Origin: Pseudomonadota bacterium | GTDB lineage: Bacteria; Myxococcota_A; Polyangia; Polyangiales; Polyangiaceae | NCBI GenBank assembly: GCA_023423895.1 | Contig: JAFAER010000030.1 | Location: 23,255-87,254 of the forward strand | Length of the DNA stretch: 64,000 bases | Direction: 5' to 3' | Notes under the pieces: generated by a model | Told to the model about the DNA's origin: nothing | The model's input: only the letters and a program-made list of their open reading frames with translations | The model's database searches: none | Shown: positions 17,911 through 27,080 of the stretch, one piece after another | How positions within the stretch are numbered: the stretch's first letter is position 1 | How the letters are laid out: the number at the start of each line of letters is the position of its first letter | Made by a program: the position numbers and the translations under genes

Positions 17911-19160
17911 GAGCCAACCACCTCGGCCTCGAGCCTACCGTGCCCGGTGCTTCGGGTCGCCGTCGCCGGAGGCAGTGCGGCCACGTTGCCTCCGCGGAAC
18001 ATCTCGTACCGCGAGAGGCCAAGCCGTTCGAGCGTGAAGGCCGTCACGGTTCCCCTGCAGACGAGCTCTTTGACCCAGGCACCGAGTCGTCCTCGCAGGA
18101 CCGGCCCCGTTGCGCAGCCGTCGGGGCGCGTGCGTTGGATGACGCCGTCCCGGCGACCGAGGCTCACGCAATAGAGCGGGGCGACGAAGTCGAACGGATC
18201 GAGCGGCCGACCCAGCCCTTCCCGAACGAGGTTGTCCGCGACATGAGCACCTGCCGGGCCCGCGGTCTTGCAGCCCATCGGGACGGGGATCGGCGGAGCG
18301 ACGTGGAGAGAAGCGAGATCGCCGGCGACGTAGATGGCGGGATGAGAGATCGACCGGAGGAAGGGATCGACGAGCACTTGTCCGCGGTCGTTGGTCGCCA
18401 CCTCGAGCCCCGACGGTAGCGGAGCGCCGACGAAACCCGCGGTCCAGATGCAGAGGTCGAACGGCACCTCCCCGTCGCGCGTCACGAGGCGTCCGTGCTC
18501 GACGCGAACGACGGAGGTCCGAGGATGAACGCCGATCTTCAATCGCTCGAAGGCCGTCGCGAAGTGAGCTCGCGCGGCGGCGGAGAACTCGTCACCGAGA
18601 GCCCCGCGGGTCACCAGCTCGACCTGCAGCTCGGGCCACGACTCCGCGATCTCCGAGGCCGCCTCGATCCCCGTCAGCCCGCCGCCGACGACGACGACCC
18701 GGGCACGCCCGCGTCCGCTCGCCGACCGTGCGGAGAGCTCCGGCAGCTTCGCCGCGAGGGTCTCCGCGCCCGGACCGTCGAGAGCGAGCGCGTGCTCCCG
18801 CACCCCTGGAAAGCTCGTGTCGGGTCGCGATCCGAGCGCGAGCACGAGCCGGTCCCAGGGCAGCCGACGCTCGGACACTTCGTCCGCCCCGTCGATGCGC
18901 CCGACCGTGACCGTCCTCGCCGCCTCGTCGACGGCGAGAGCGCAGCCGATGACGACTTCCACACCGCTGCCGCGGAGGAGCGAGGAGAGAGCGCGCACCG
19001 GGAGGGTCCGACCCGCGCCCCGTTCGTGCAGACGGATGCGCTCGACGAAGCGATCGCTGGCGCTCACCAGGATGACGCGGGCATTTCCGCGCGTCGTGCG
19101 TGCGAGACGGATCGCCGCGGTCGCACCTGCGTAGCCACCACCCAGAATGACGAAGTTCAT
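17907..19160 (-). CDS. FAD-dependent NAD(P)H dehydrogenase, NDH-2-like
   Basis: 417 residues. N-terminal Rossmann motif FVILGGGYAGATAAIRLA for FAD, second nucleotide motif VVVVGGGLTGIEAASEIAE for NAD(P)H, and the FAD-closing stretch YVAGDLAS, all in the order of the pyridine nucleotide-disulfide oxidoreductase/NDH-2 family. No CxxC redox pair is seen, so it resembles type II NADH dehydrogenase rather than a disulfide reductase. Two in-frame ATGs (19160 and 19196) are possible; I use the one just before the FAD motif. It is the partner gene of the ECF41 sigma factor, matching the oxidoreductase class of ECF41 neighbours. Electron acceptor unknown. Confidence 0.88.
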   Translation of the reverse strand: MNFVILGGGYAGATAAIRLARTTRGNARVILVSASDRFVERIRLHERGAGRTLPVRALSSLLRGSGVEVVIGCALAVDEAARTVTVGRIDGADEVSERRLPWDRLVLALGSRPDTSFPGVREHALALDGPGAETLAAKLPELSARSASGRGRARVVVVGGGLTGIEAASEIAESWPELQVELVTRGALGDEFSAAARAHFATAFERLKIGVHPRTSVVRVEHGRLVTRDGEVPFDLCIWTAGFVGAPLPSGLEVATNDRGQVLVDPFLRSISHPAIYVAGDLASLHVAPPIPVPMGCKTAGPAGAHVADNLVREGLGRPLDPFDFVAPLYCVSLGRRDGVIQRTRPDGCATGPVLRGRLGAWVKELVCRGTVTAFTLERLGLSRYEMFRGGNVAALPPATATRSTGHGRLEAEVVGS

Positions 19161-19252
19161 GCCCGGAAGACGAGCGGCCCCGGCCGCGCGTGACATCGAC
19201 GGATCGATTTTCGTGAAAGCTCCTCCGAGGGGCTCGTATTACCGTCCAGGCG

Positions 19253-19795
19253 ATGCCCTGGAAGATCGTGAACCTCGACTATGCCGCGAGGCCCCACCTC
19301 CACATGAAGGACCCGAACGCGCCGATCCACCTCCGCGCGTTCTTCGAGGACAAGCGCGTCGAGATCGGGCTCGGAGCGGACGATCCGGAGGACTGCTTCG
19401 TCCGCGCGACCGTGACGCCGGACGACGTGGTGGTGCAGGCGACGAAGTTCGAGCCGGTCCACGTCCAGATCCTCGCTTCGATCCTCACCTCGCTCGACGT
19501 CGAGCCGCAGGAGCGCCGCGAGGCGCTCGCGTGGATGCAGGACGAGGTCCGCGCCGGAGGCCATGGACCCGACGTGGTCCTCCGCGGCAACGTCGACTCC
19601 TTCCCTCCGCCGACGGGCTGGCCGTACGATCTGACGGACAGCGCGCTGCTCGAATCGCTCGACGATCGCGAGGCGACGCCGCACACGCGCATCAACGCGC
19701 TCCTCCGGGAAGCGCAGCGCCGCGGGCTCCGCGTCCCGGCGGCCGCAGGGCCGAGTGCGCCAGAGGTCTTCCGGCGACCGCCGCGCCGACGCTAG
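19253..19795 (+). CDS. Hypothetical protein, 180 residues
   Basis: Unrecognised. The protein is soluble, acidic, has no signal or membrane segment, and reads as folded alpha-beta (MPWKIVNLDYAARPHLHMK, DDPEDCFVRATVTPDDVVVQ) with a proline-rich basic tail. Third-position GC bias is strong in this frame, which supports real coding. Divergent from the NDH-2-like gene with 92 bases between, and convergent with the ACT protein gene, leaving only 10 bases between their stops. Confidence 0.6.
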   Translation: MPWKIVNLDYAARPHLHMKDPNAPIHLRAFFEDKRVEIGLGADDPEDCFVRATVTPDDVVVQATKFEPVHVQILASILTSLDVEPQERREALAWMQDEVRAGGHGPDVVLRGNVDSFPPPTGWPYDLTDSALLESLDDREATPHTRINALLREAQRRGLRVPAAAGPSAPEVFRRPPRRR

Positions 19796-19805
19796 GGCGT
19801 GCTGC

Positions 19806-20339
19806 TCAGGCCGGGTCGATGTCGACGTCGCAGTTCAGCTCGTCGCCGAGCGCCTCGAGCGATTGGCGGAGCTGCTTCACGCTCACCTTCTTCGGCACGA
19901 GCATGAGGATCTCCATCGTGAAGACGGGCGTGCCCATGAAGGCGGCCGACTCGAGACGCGTGACGAGCTCCTCGACGTTCACGCCCTGCTCGCGCAGATA
20001 CGACGTGATGCGATGCACGATGCCCGGCTGGTCCATCGAATACGTCTTGAGGCGGAATGGAACGCCCTCGCGCTGCGTACCCGCCGTTTCCTTCGCCGCG
20101 GGGGACGAGAAGTCGATCTCGAGGCCGATGCGTGGCCCCGCCTCGGACAAACGCTTCTTCACGTTCTCGAGCACCTCGGAGGTGCCTTCGACGAGCGCGA
20201 TGAGCGCGAACTTCCCGCGGAGGTTCACCATGCGCGTGTCGGCCAGGTTGGCGCCGGCGCCGTGCACGTGACCGGTGAACTCGGACGCGATCCCCGGGCG
20301 GTCCGGGCCAACGGCGGTGATGACGAGCTCGTGCGACAT
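19806..20339 (-). CDS. Double ACT-domain protein, GcvR family
   Basis: 177 residues made of two ACT domains, about 3-80 (ELVITAVGPDRPGIASEFT) and 92-170 (RLKTYSMDQPGIVHRITSYL), with the PGI signature in each. This matches the GcvR-like family, which senses amino acids such as glycine, though outside enteric bacteria the role is usually unknown. The ATG at 20339 has a strong GGAGGA ribosome site seven bases upstream; the longer open frame is discarded for that reason. No glycine cleavage gene is nearby. Confidence 0.87.
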   Translation of the reverse strand: MSHELVITAVGPDRPGIASEFTGHVHGAGANLADTRMVNLRGKFALIALVEGTSEVLENVKKRLSEAGPRIGLEIDFSSPAAKETAGTQREGVPFRLKTYSMDQPGIVHRITSYLREQGVNVEELVTRLESAAFMGTPVFTMEILMLVPKKVSVKQLRQSLEALGDELNCDVDIDPA

Positions 20340-20458
20340 GGGGTTCCTCCGAGAGGCCCATGTTACACTCGTCGCTCCGAAGAGAGGGGCGCTTGGGCGA
20401 ACATCGCGGGCGGCTGGATCGACGATTGAACGGCGAGATTGTCGCGGAGCGCGCGCCG

Positions 20459-21961
20459 GTGCGGCGATCGCGGCGTGCACGACGTTTCGCTGCCGCAGCC
20501 GCCGTCGGCATGACGGCCATCGCCGCGCTCGCATGGACCGGCTGCTCCGACGAGCCCGATGAAGGGGGCGGTCGCGTCCAAGTCGATCCCGGCGGAACAC
20601 ACGGCGCGGAGATCACGCTCACGATCAAGGGCCGTGGCCGCGTCACGACGAACGTCCCGGGGCTCGATTGTCCGTCCGACTGTTTCACGAAACACGTCTT
20701 CGCGAACGCGCAGGCCGACGGCGCTGCAGGCGCGATCGCGTTGAAGGCGACACCGACGAGCGGGAGCAGGTTCGTCGGCTGGTCGTTCAGCACCGATCCG
20801 ATCGGGTCGCGCGGCCGCGGGCCGGCGAGCTGCAACCCGGTGCTTCGTCCGGGCTCGGAGCCGGCCGTCAACAAGTGGGCGCGCGAGATCGAGCTGCCGT
20901 ACGGCGAGACGACCGGTACGCCACCCGCCGGTCAGGAAGGCGCATGCAGCGCGTTCACGAAGGTCCCCGTCGTCTACAACGTCACGGCGACGTTCGAGAC
21001 ACCGGACAGAGATGCCGGCGTCGGCGACGACGGCGGCCTGCCGGAGATCATCTACGAGCCCCCGACACCAGGCGCTTCGAGCCGTGAGGTCGGCATCACC
21101 CAAGGCGGGTACCTCTACTGGCGGTTCGTCTCTGGCGCAGGGGGCATGGGAGGCATCGCGTTCGGCTCGACCCCGAACGGAGTCGCGCACCAGACGCCGA
21201 CGATCGTGCTCGACCCGACGCTGATGCCGATGACGATCCAGCGCTTCGAGGTCGATCGGTACGGCGTCGTCTTCCAGGCGAGCACCGGCACGGTTGGCGC
21301 GATCCGGCCCGGCGAGACGACCGTGGCGGCGATGGGCGGCGGGTTGCCCGGGCTGTGCAACGCGCTCGCGATCGACGCGAGCTACGACGTCTACTGCCGC
21401 ACCTCGAGCACCATCGTGCGGTGGCTCGCTTCATCGAGCTACGCGTCACCGAACGTCCTCTACACGGGCCTCCCGAACGGGACCGATCTGGTCGTCGAGC
21501 CGGCGTTCGACTCGCTGTATTTCTCGAGCATCAACGCCATCCTCTCGCTTCCGATTACGGGCGCGGACGGGTCCGTCGCCTCCCCGACGGAGATCGCGAG
21601 CGGCCGCTCGGGCCCGAGGCACCTCGAAGCGAACGGCTCCCACTTCTTCTGGGTCGAGTCCGACGCGCAGGTCCATGCGTCGTCGAGCATGAGCGCACCG
21701 CTGACAGTCCACCCGACGGGCATCGCGCCCCCTGGAGGCGTCCAGTATCTCGCAGCGGACATGAACAGCCCGTCGCACTTCTGGGCCGCAAGCCAGACGG
21801 ACATCTTTCACGTCCATTACCTCGGCGAGTTCGGTCCTGGAGCGACGAGACCATTCCGCCGGCTCAGCAATGTCATATCGGGCATGACCGCGGACAGCCT
21901 TTACGTGTACACCGCACACAACGACGGCACTATCCGTCGCGCGAGCCGCGCGGGCTTCTAG
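20459..21961 (+). CDS. Surface lipoprotein with beta-repeat and propeller-like region
   Basis: About 500 residues. An Arg-rich n-region leads to a hydrophobic core and a lipobox (LAWTGC-SDE). Residues about 60-180 include a Cys-containing beta domain of the InlB/listeria-repeat sort (GRGRVTTNVPGLDCPSDC, TPTSGSRFVGWS). From about 195 the sequence has repeated blades of the kind LYWRFVSG, LYFSSINA, HFFWVES and HFWAASQ, suggesting a beta-propeller. The start is uncertain: GTG 20459 and TTG 20426 are both possible, ATG 20360 overlaps the divergent ACT gene promoter. Substrate or partner unknown. Confidence 0.7.
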   Translation: MRRSRRARRFAAAAAVGMTAIAALAWTGCSDEPDEGGGRVQVDPGGTHGAEITLTIKGRGRVTTNVPGLDCPSDCFTKHVFANAQADGAAGAIALKATPTSGSRFVGWSFSTDPIGSRGRGPASCNPVLRPGSEPAVNKWAREIELPYGETTGTPPAGQEGACSAFTKVPVVYNVTATFETPDRDAGVGDDGGLPEIIYEPPTPGASSREVGITQGGYLYWRFVSGAGGMGGIAFGSTPNGVAHQTPTIVLDPTLMPMTIQRFEVDRYGVVFQASTGTVGAIRPGETTVAAMGGGLPGLCNALAIDASYDVYCRTSSTIVRWLASSSYASPNVLYTGLPNGTDLVVEPAFDSLYFSSINAILSLPITGADGSVASPTEIASGRSGPRHLEANGSHFFWVESDAQVHASSSMSAPLTVHPTGIAPPGGVQYLAADMNSPSHFWAASQTDIFHVHYLGEFGPGATRPFRRLSNVISGMTADSLYVYTAHNDGTIRRASRAGF

Positions 21962-21988
21962 CCACGACGAGACGCGGGTGGACCGCGG

Positions 21989-22948
21989 CTACTGCGCGGG
22001 ACGCGTCGTCGCGTTCGGCGTCTGCTTCTCGCGGCAGACGACGTGTTGCTTCGAGCCGAGGCCGCCGCTCGTTCCGCTGGACCCGCTGGACATGCCGTTG
22101 CCGAGGAGAAGCCGGCAGTCCTTCTCGGACTCGCAGCCCATGTAGAGACACTGACCGCCCACGCACGAGAAGAACGAGTAGTTCTTCGGATTGCCGCACT
22201 CGAGATCCGACTGGCACGGGAGGATGCAACGACCATCCACCCCGCAGGTCGCCTCGACGTTGCGCGTGGCCGCGATGCATTCGCGGTCGGTCTGACAGCC
22301 ACCCTCGATGCATTTGCCCTGCAGACAACGATCGAAGTTCGGACAGTCACCGTCGTTCTGGCAAGGCGGCTGACATTTGCCGTTCGCGCAGGTGAGGTCG
22401 CTCCCCGGGCCGCCGCAGTCGTCGTCGTTCGCGCACTGGGTGCAGGTGCCGCCGAGGCACCTGCCTGAAGCGCCGTTGACGGAGCACGTCGAGTCGTCCA
22501 CGCATTTGACGACGCACCTTCCGTTCTCGCAGTCCCGCCTCGTGGGGTGGCAGACGCAGAGCTCTTCGTACTGGGTGCATGCGCCGATGGGCTCGGGCGC
22601 GCCCGCATCGCGCTGGGCGTCACAGCTGATCTTCAGGCTCTCGCACCCGGACGGAGGCGTGTCGCAGCAGTCGCGGGCCTGCTGGCACTCGATGACCGCG
22701 CACTCCTTCGCAGTCTGCGTGACGTTGAACACGCCGAGCACGCAGACGCCGGTGTTCGAGGCAGCGTTCGGCAGGCAGGCGAGGCCGGCCGCGCAGTCGT
22801 TCGTCGTCTGGCATGCCTCGCCCTTGCGCGCGAGCCGAGAAGGCACGGCAGCCGTCGGATCGTCGTCACCGCAGCCGCCGTTGATCGACGCCATCAAGAT
22901 CCCGAGCGCGACGACCGTCGATGCGAAGCCTGCAGCCTTGAAGTTCAT
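21989..22948 (-). CDS. Cysteine-rich lipoprotein
   Basis: 319 residues, lipobox SINGGC-GDDD. The mature part is a string of short Cys modules of the form DCxxGxxCLxxxC / NDxDCxxxxRCLxGxCxxGCxxDxEC, from about residue 38 to 285, then a Ser/Gly-rich stretch. Such dickkopf/tryptophan-rich-like disulfide modules are abundant in Polyangia lipoproteins. ATG at 22948 has a GAGGA ribosome site; the frame is open upstream to 23302 but that part is antisense to the VWA gene. Converges with the propeller lipoprotein gene (27 bases between). Probably on the outer membrane; function unknown. Confidence 0.8.
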   Translation of the reverse strand: MNFKAAGFASTVVALGILMASINGGCGDDDPTAAVPSRLARKGEACQTTNDCAAGLACLPNAASNTGVCVLGVFNVTQTAKECAVIECQQARDCCDTPPSGCESLKISCDAQRDAGAPEPIGACTQYEELCVCHPTRRDCENGRCVVKCVDDSTCSVNGASGRCLGGTCTQCANDDDCGGPGSDLTCANGKCQPPCQNDGDCPNFDRCLQGKCIEGGCQTDRECIAATRNVEATCGVDGRCILPCQSDLECGNPKNYSFFSCVGGQCLYMGCESEKDCRLLLGNGMSSGSSGTSGGLGSKQHVVCREKQTPNATTRPAQ

Positions 22949-23043
22949 ACCGTCCTCGAGCGCGAGCGTATCGAGGCACTCCGCCACGGGCAACAAGGCC
23001 TGCCGCTCGGTGCCGCGTCCGGCCCGCGCCGCTGAAACCGGGT

Positions 23044-24609
23044 ATGCTCGTGCGCTCGATGCCAGTCTCGCCTGCACATGCGAAAGACCCCGTGGTCGCC
23101 GGACCGCTCGGCGGGCTGGCGATCTCGGCGGTGCGCGCAGCAACGCCGATGATGATCGTGCGGGCGATCCGCTGGTATCGCGATCTCGCCCGGCTCGGCC
23201 TGCATCTCCCGTTCTTCCTCGTCCACGACTTCGGCCTGCTCTACGCCGCTCCGAAAGAGCAGCTCGAGATCGGCGCCCGGCCGGGGCTCGACAACGTCGC
23301 AACGCGCATCCCGCGGTCCGCCGAGCTGCTCACCACGTATCGCTCGATTCTCGGCGAAATCGCGACGAGCGACGCGAGCGCGCGGGCGCGGAGCATGCGC
23401 CTCAGCGACGATCTCGTCGTCGTCGTGCTCGCGCGCGTGCTCGGCTCGCTCGTCCAGCGCACGAACATGCGCCCGCCATATCCCGCGACGCTCCCGCTCG
23501 ACCCGGAGATGGTGCGGGACCTCGACCCGCAGCTCGCGGGTCTGTTCGGGGCGCTGCCGCGAAACTTCGAGCTGGCCGTGCTCGACAGCTTGGCGCGGTC
23601 GCGGCTCCACATCCTCACGCTCGCAGACGCCCTCGACCTCGACACGCTGCGCCTCCTCGGGATGCTCGGGCCCGAGTCGACGGCCGCCGGGGCGCTCGCA
23701 CACGTCGATCTGCTGGCAGCGATCTCGAGCCCCGCAGCAAACGACATCGTGAACTTCTCGCTCGAGCTCTTGCCGAGCGTGCTCGAGACCCACCGCGCCA
23801 AAGCGACCGGCACCCATGCCGTGCACGGCTACGCGGGCATCGGAAACAAAGGCTCGCTCGACTCGCTCGTCCTCACGGAGCTCGCGTGGGACGAAAACGA
23901 GTTCGCGCGGAGGATGATCGAGAACGAGATCCTCTTCTACACGCGTGAACAAGCGCCGGACGAGGCGCGGCGCCTGCACTACCTCCTGATCGACGCATCC
24001 GCGTCCATGCGCGGCGATCGGCAGGTGTTCGCGCGCGGCCTCTCGATCGCGCTCGGAAAGAAGCTCCAGCTCGCCGGCGAGGAAGTGTGGATGCGCTTCT
24101 TCGATTCGCGCCTGTACGACGTTCAGCGCTCCCGTCCTGGGCAGCTGCCGGCCGCATACATCCTCGGGTTCAAGGGTGAACGCGGTCGCAACCCGGCGCG
24201 CGTCTTCGCGCAGCTCGCCACCGAGCTCGCCCTCTTGCGTGCGCGTGACCAGCGGGATCCCGTCGTGCATCTGATCACGCACGCGGCGCTGCACGTGCCG
24301 CGACAGCTGGTCCAGGAGGTCCGGCGGCAGGCACACCTGTTCGGCGTGTTCATCCTGCCGAGCGGCGGCGAGCTCGATCTCGAATACCTCGATCTGCTCG
24401 AAGGGCACGCCGTCGTCGATCACGCGACGCTCACCGAGAAAAACGCGCGCGCGGCCGCGGCAACGAAGATCGTCGACGCCGCCGCCGAGCTCAACGACCG
24501 CGTCCCGCCGTCGCTCCAGCCGCGGAGCCTGCGCCCAGGTGGCGGCGAGGAGGCACCCGCATCGCTGCGTGCGCCGCGAAGCTCGATGCCGCCGTCCGTT
24601 CCACGCTGA
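23044..24609 (+). CDS. VWA-domain protein
   Basis: 521 residues. The N-terminal 290 residues are helical and unrecognised. A von Willebrand A domain follows with an intact MIDAS metal site, D317-A-S-A-S321, in LHYLLIDASASMRGD, and later strands WMRFFDSRLYD and VVHLITHAA. No signal peptide, so probably cytoplasmic, where VWA proteins often work beside MoxR-type AAA+ ATPases; none is present nearby. ATG at 23044 or 23059. Divergent from the Cys-rich lipoprotein gene, 95 bases apart. Confidence 0.8.
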   Translation: MLVRSMPVSPAHAKDPVVAGPLGGLAISAVRAATPMMIVRAIRWYRDLARLGLHLPFFLVHDFGLLYAAPKEQLEIGARPGLDNVATRIPRSAELLTTYRSILGEIATSDASARARSMRLSDDLVVVVLARVLGSLVQRTNMRPPYPATLPLDPEMVRDLDPQLAGLFGALPRNFELAVLDSLARSRLHILTLADALDLDTLRLLGMLGPESTAAGALAHVDLLAAISSPAANDIVNFSLELLPSVLETHRAKATGTHAVHGYAGIGNKGSLDSLVLTELAWDENEFARRMIENEILFYTREQAPDEARRLHYLLIDASASMRGDRQVFARGLSIALGKKLQLAGEEVWMRFFDSRLYDVQRSRPGQLPAAYILGFKGERGRNPARVFAQLATELALLRARDQRDPVVHLITHAALHVPRQLVQEVRRQAHLFGVFILPSGGELDLEYLDLLEGHAVVDHATLTEKNARAAAATKIVDAAAELNDRVPPSLQPRSLRPGGGEEAPASLRAPRSSMPPSVPR

Positions 24610-24615
24610 GCGAGG

Positions 24616-25161
24616 TCAGTCGCAGTGCCACGGCTCGACCGCAGCGAGCCCTCCAGGCCCCCCGTCGTCCGCCGTGAGGACCGAATGGATCACCTTCGCG
24701 CCGTTTTCTTCGACGACGTAGAAGTGCACGGGCGTCTTCTTGCCGGGCTCTTCGACGGTCACCGTCACGCAGCTCTTGCCCGGGCCGCTGGTGCTCGAAG
24801 AAGCGATGTCGGTGTCCGTCGACCGGGCGATCAGCGCGGTGTGGAGCACGTGCGGGAAGGCGTCCGGAGACAGCTCCCCTTTCCGCGCGCTCGCGAGCAT
24901 GGCGTAGGCCTCGGAGTTCTTCTTCTCACGGACGAGCTGGACGTACGCCTTCACTGCGGAGCGATCGCCTCCGGTCACGAGCACGATGGCCGTGACGCCG
25001 GCGGCGATGGCCGCGATGCCGGCGAGGAGCGGAAGGAAGAACTTGAGCGCGCCGCCGGTATGGCGTCGGCGCCCGCCGACACGTGATGAAGGAACCCCCT
25101 CCAGATCCGCAAGCGAGCCCCTCTTCGTGGATGGCGGCGGCGGAGGCGGGTCGATCGTCAA
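24616..25161 (-). CDS. Single-pass membrane protein with NTF2/DUF4878-like extracellular domain
   Basis: 181 residues. A Pro-rich cytoplasmic N-terminus precedes one TM (about 42-64, FFLPLLAGIAAIAAGVTAIV), then an alpha-beta domain beginning DRSAVKAYVQLVREKKNSEA, which resembles the DUF4878/lumazine-binding NTF2-like fold. The start is decided by the ribosome site: TTG at 25161 is preceded by AAGGAGGT with a six-base gap, a near-perfect Shine-Dalgarno. The open frame continues to GTG 25215 inside the upstream gene, but with no such site. Likely co-transcribed with the gene at 25190-26080. Function unknown. Confidence 0.7.
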   Translation of the reverse strand: MTIDPPPPPPSTKRGSLADLEGVPSSRVGGRRRHTGGALKFFLPLLAGIAAIAAGVTAIVLVTGGDRSAVKAYVQLVREKKNSEAYAMLASARKGELSPDAFPHVLHTALIARSTDTDIASSSTSGPGKSCVTVTVEEPGKKTPVHFYVVEENGAKVIHSVLTADDGGPGGLAAVEPWHCD

Positions 25162-25189
25162 CGCGCGACCTCCTTCAGCGACCTGGAGC

Positions 25190-26080
25190 TCATCGCCGAT
25201 CCCGCTTCTTTCCACGACCGCGCGTGCCGTGCCGGATGATCGTCGGATCGCGCGGCGGTCCTTTGCTCGTCTCCACGAGCTCCTTGATGTCCTTGATCTC
25301 GTCGCGGAACGACTTCTTCATCTGTGTGTCGTCGATGTTCGACAGAATCGCATCGCGCAGCTCCGGGACCTTCACGTATTCCGCCCAGATCCGGTAGCGG
25401 TCGAACATCTGCTGCGAGAAGCGCCGCGCGACCGCCTTCGGCGCCGATCCGAGCGCCTCGACGAGCGCCTTGTGACCAGGGTAGCGGAAGGCCGACCGCG
25501 GCGCCTCGTGCGCGAGCATGAAAGCGTCGTGGAGCAGGTTGATGGGCTGGTGGAACTCTTCGTAGGCGTAGGTCTCGAGCCACATCGGCTCGGCGAGCGC
25601 GCGAATGACAGCGGCGGCGTGGAAGTAGCGATCCATCCACGACTCGACCTTTTCGCCGAGGTCCTCGCCCATCTTGCTGCCCATCATGGCGAGCGCGAAC
25701 GGGACGGCGTCGCGGACACGGAAGCGCACGTCGTCGGCCTTCTCCTCGAGCAGCGCGAGCGCGCGATCGCGGAGGTCCTTCGCGGTCACGGCCCGCGCTC
25801 CGATGGCAAGCACACCACAGACGCTCAGGAACTCCTTGCCCGATGCGCCGCGCGCCTCGTCGGGCGGGAGGTTCGCCATGGCGAATGCCAGCTCGTCGAC
25901 CTTCGATCCGATGCGCGCGCATTCCTGCGCGAACGCGACCCCGAGGTTCATGTTCACGCGTGGACCCGGCAGACCCGACTGCAGCTCGAGCTGCCGGTAC
26001 AGATCCGCGGGCCTCCCCGCGATCGCTCGCTCCAGGGCGGCGGTTAACTCGGCGCTGCGCAGCCCCTCTGCCTTCTTCAT
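25190..26080 (-). CDS. Hypothetical helical protein, 296 residues
   Basis: Unrecognised. Soluble, mostly alpha-helical, with a HEAT-like rhythm of Ala/Leu-rich helices (VRDAVPFALAMMG, MDRYFHAAAVIRALAEP) and a highly basic C-terminus (HGTRGRGKKRDRR). No Cys-rich or catalytic motif seen. ATG start. Followed 28 bases later by the TTG-start membrane protein, probably one operon. It could be a DNA-damage-type HEAT protein of the AlkD class by texture only, which I do not claim. Confidence 0.6.
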   Translation of the reverse strand: MKKAEGLRSAELTAALERAIAGRPADLYRQLELQSGLPGPRVNMNLGVAFAQECARIGSKVDELAFAMANLPPDEARGASGKEFLSVCGVLAIGARAVTAKDLRDRALALLEEKADDVRFRVRDAVPFALAMMGSKMGEDLGEKVESWMDRYFHAAAVIRALAEPMWLETYAYEEFHQPINLLHDAFMLAHEAPRSAFRYPGHKALVEALGSAPKAVARRFSQQMFDRYRIWAEYVKVPELRDAILSNIDDTQMKKSFRDEIKDIKELVETSKGPPRDPTIIRHGTRGRGKKRDRR

Positions 26081-26133
26081 GCCGGGAGCACGTTTACCAT
26101 GCAGCGTCGATGCGAACAGGATGTCGAGAGCGG

Positions 26134-26207
26134 TAGCCCCTGCTGGATTCGAACCAGCGACCGAGTCATTAGAAATAACTTGCTCTATCCAGCTGAGCTA
26201 AGGGGCC
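26134..26207 (-). tRNA. tRNA-Arg (anticodon TCT)
   Basis: A complete cloverleaf on the minus strand. Acceptor arm 5' GGCCCCT pairs with AGGGGCT (G1-U72 wobble at the end), D arm GCTC/GAGC, anticodon stem AGTTA/TGACT around loop TTTCTAA with anticodon TCT, T arm GCTGG/CCAGC with TTCGAAT, discriminator A. The CCA end is not encoded. It reads AGA codons, which are rare in this GC-rich genome. Confidence 0.95.
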
Positions 26208-26297
26208 AAGTGCTGGCGCGGCGGCTGCCGTACCTGCCGAGCCCCACCATACCGCGGGGCTCGTGCCCTTTCCAACCCCTGGCGGCCGTCTCCTCCG

Positions 26298-27062
26298 TCA
26301 CCGCTCGCCACGTTCGCCACGTTCGCCACGTTCGCAGGAGCGGAGGAACGTCTCGAGCATGCGGTCGATGCGGCCCTCGAACGCTTCTTCGAGCTCGCGC
26401 GTAGGCGTGCGGCCGAGCGCACCTGCAAAGGCGCGTCGGCCGAACAGCCATGTCGTCGTCAGGGCGAACGAGGCGACCAGCAGGAACTCGAGATCTTCCC
26501 GCGAAGCCGTCGAGCGCGCTTCGAGCGCGTCAGTGAGCAGCTTCAAGCCCTGCATCCGGTGGGTGAAGAAGTCGTCGGACGCGACACGCCCGCTGAGCAG
26601 CGCCCAGACGACGAGTCGCATGGTCGCCGGATCGGCGGCCGCCTTCGCGACCGCTCGCCGATGCGCGCTGAGGAGGGTGTTGGCGTCGGCGTGCTCCGTC
26701 ACCAGGCTCAGCACCGTCGGCACGAGCTCCTCGCGCAGCTTGACGAAGCGCTGCTCGAGCGTCGCCTCGACGAGCGCCGAATACGTCCCGAAATAGTGGG
26801 TGACCAGCGCGTGACTCACGCCGGCCTCGCGAGCCACGTCCTTGAGACCGACGACGTCGGGGAGCTGCGTCGCGAAGACGCGGGCCGCCGCGTCGAGGAT
26901 GAGCGCCCGTGCCTCCTCTGGCGTCCGCCGCGCTCGCTTTCCGTCCTTCGGGGCGTGCGGGTCGCGTGTTTCGTCTGCGGCGCCTCGCGCGGGTTTCGCG
27001 TTCGTGCGGCTGACCTCTCTTGCGCCGCGGCTTGCGAGCGAACGCGGCTTCCGTACGGGCAT
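26298..27062 (-). CDS. TetR-family transcriptional regulator
   Basis: 254 residues. A basic Lys/Arg/Pro-rich N-terminal tail of about 45 residues precedes the TetR helix-turn-helix (ILDAAARVFATQLPDVVGLKDVAREAGVSHALVTHYFGTYSALVEATL). A ligand-binding helical domain follows with at least one hydrophobic helix (FLLVASFALTTTWLFG). The C-terminus is a run of RGE triplets, encoded by a 9-bp DNA repeat. It is divergent from coq4, and the region between holds two perfect copies of an 18-bp palindrome, so it very likely represses coq4 and itself. Confidence 0.9.
   Translation of the reverse strand: MPVRKPRSLASRGAREVSRTNAKPARGAADETRDPHAPKDGKRARRTPEEARALILDAAARVFATQLPDVVGLKDVAREAGVSHALVTHYFGTYSALVEATLEQRFVKLREELVPTVLSLVTEHADANTLLSAHRRAVAKAAADPATMRLVVWALLSGRVASDDFFTHRMQGLKLLTDALEARSTASREDLEFLLVASFALTTTWLFGRRAFAGALGRTPTRELEEAFEGRIDRMLETFLRSCERGERGERGER
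26305..26331. repeat. Three tandem copies of a 9-bp unit in the tetR 3' end
   Basis: TCGCCACGT is repeated three times with a partial fourth. Read on the minus strand it encodes the Arg-Gly-Glu triplets that end the TetR protein. The unit is a codon multiple, so copy-number change would keep the frame. Confidence 0.7.
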
Positions 27063-27080
27063 GACGGCACCCTAGCCACC

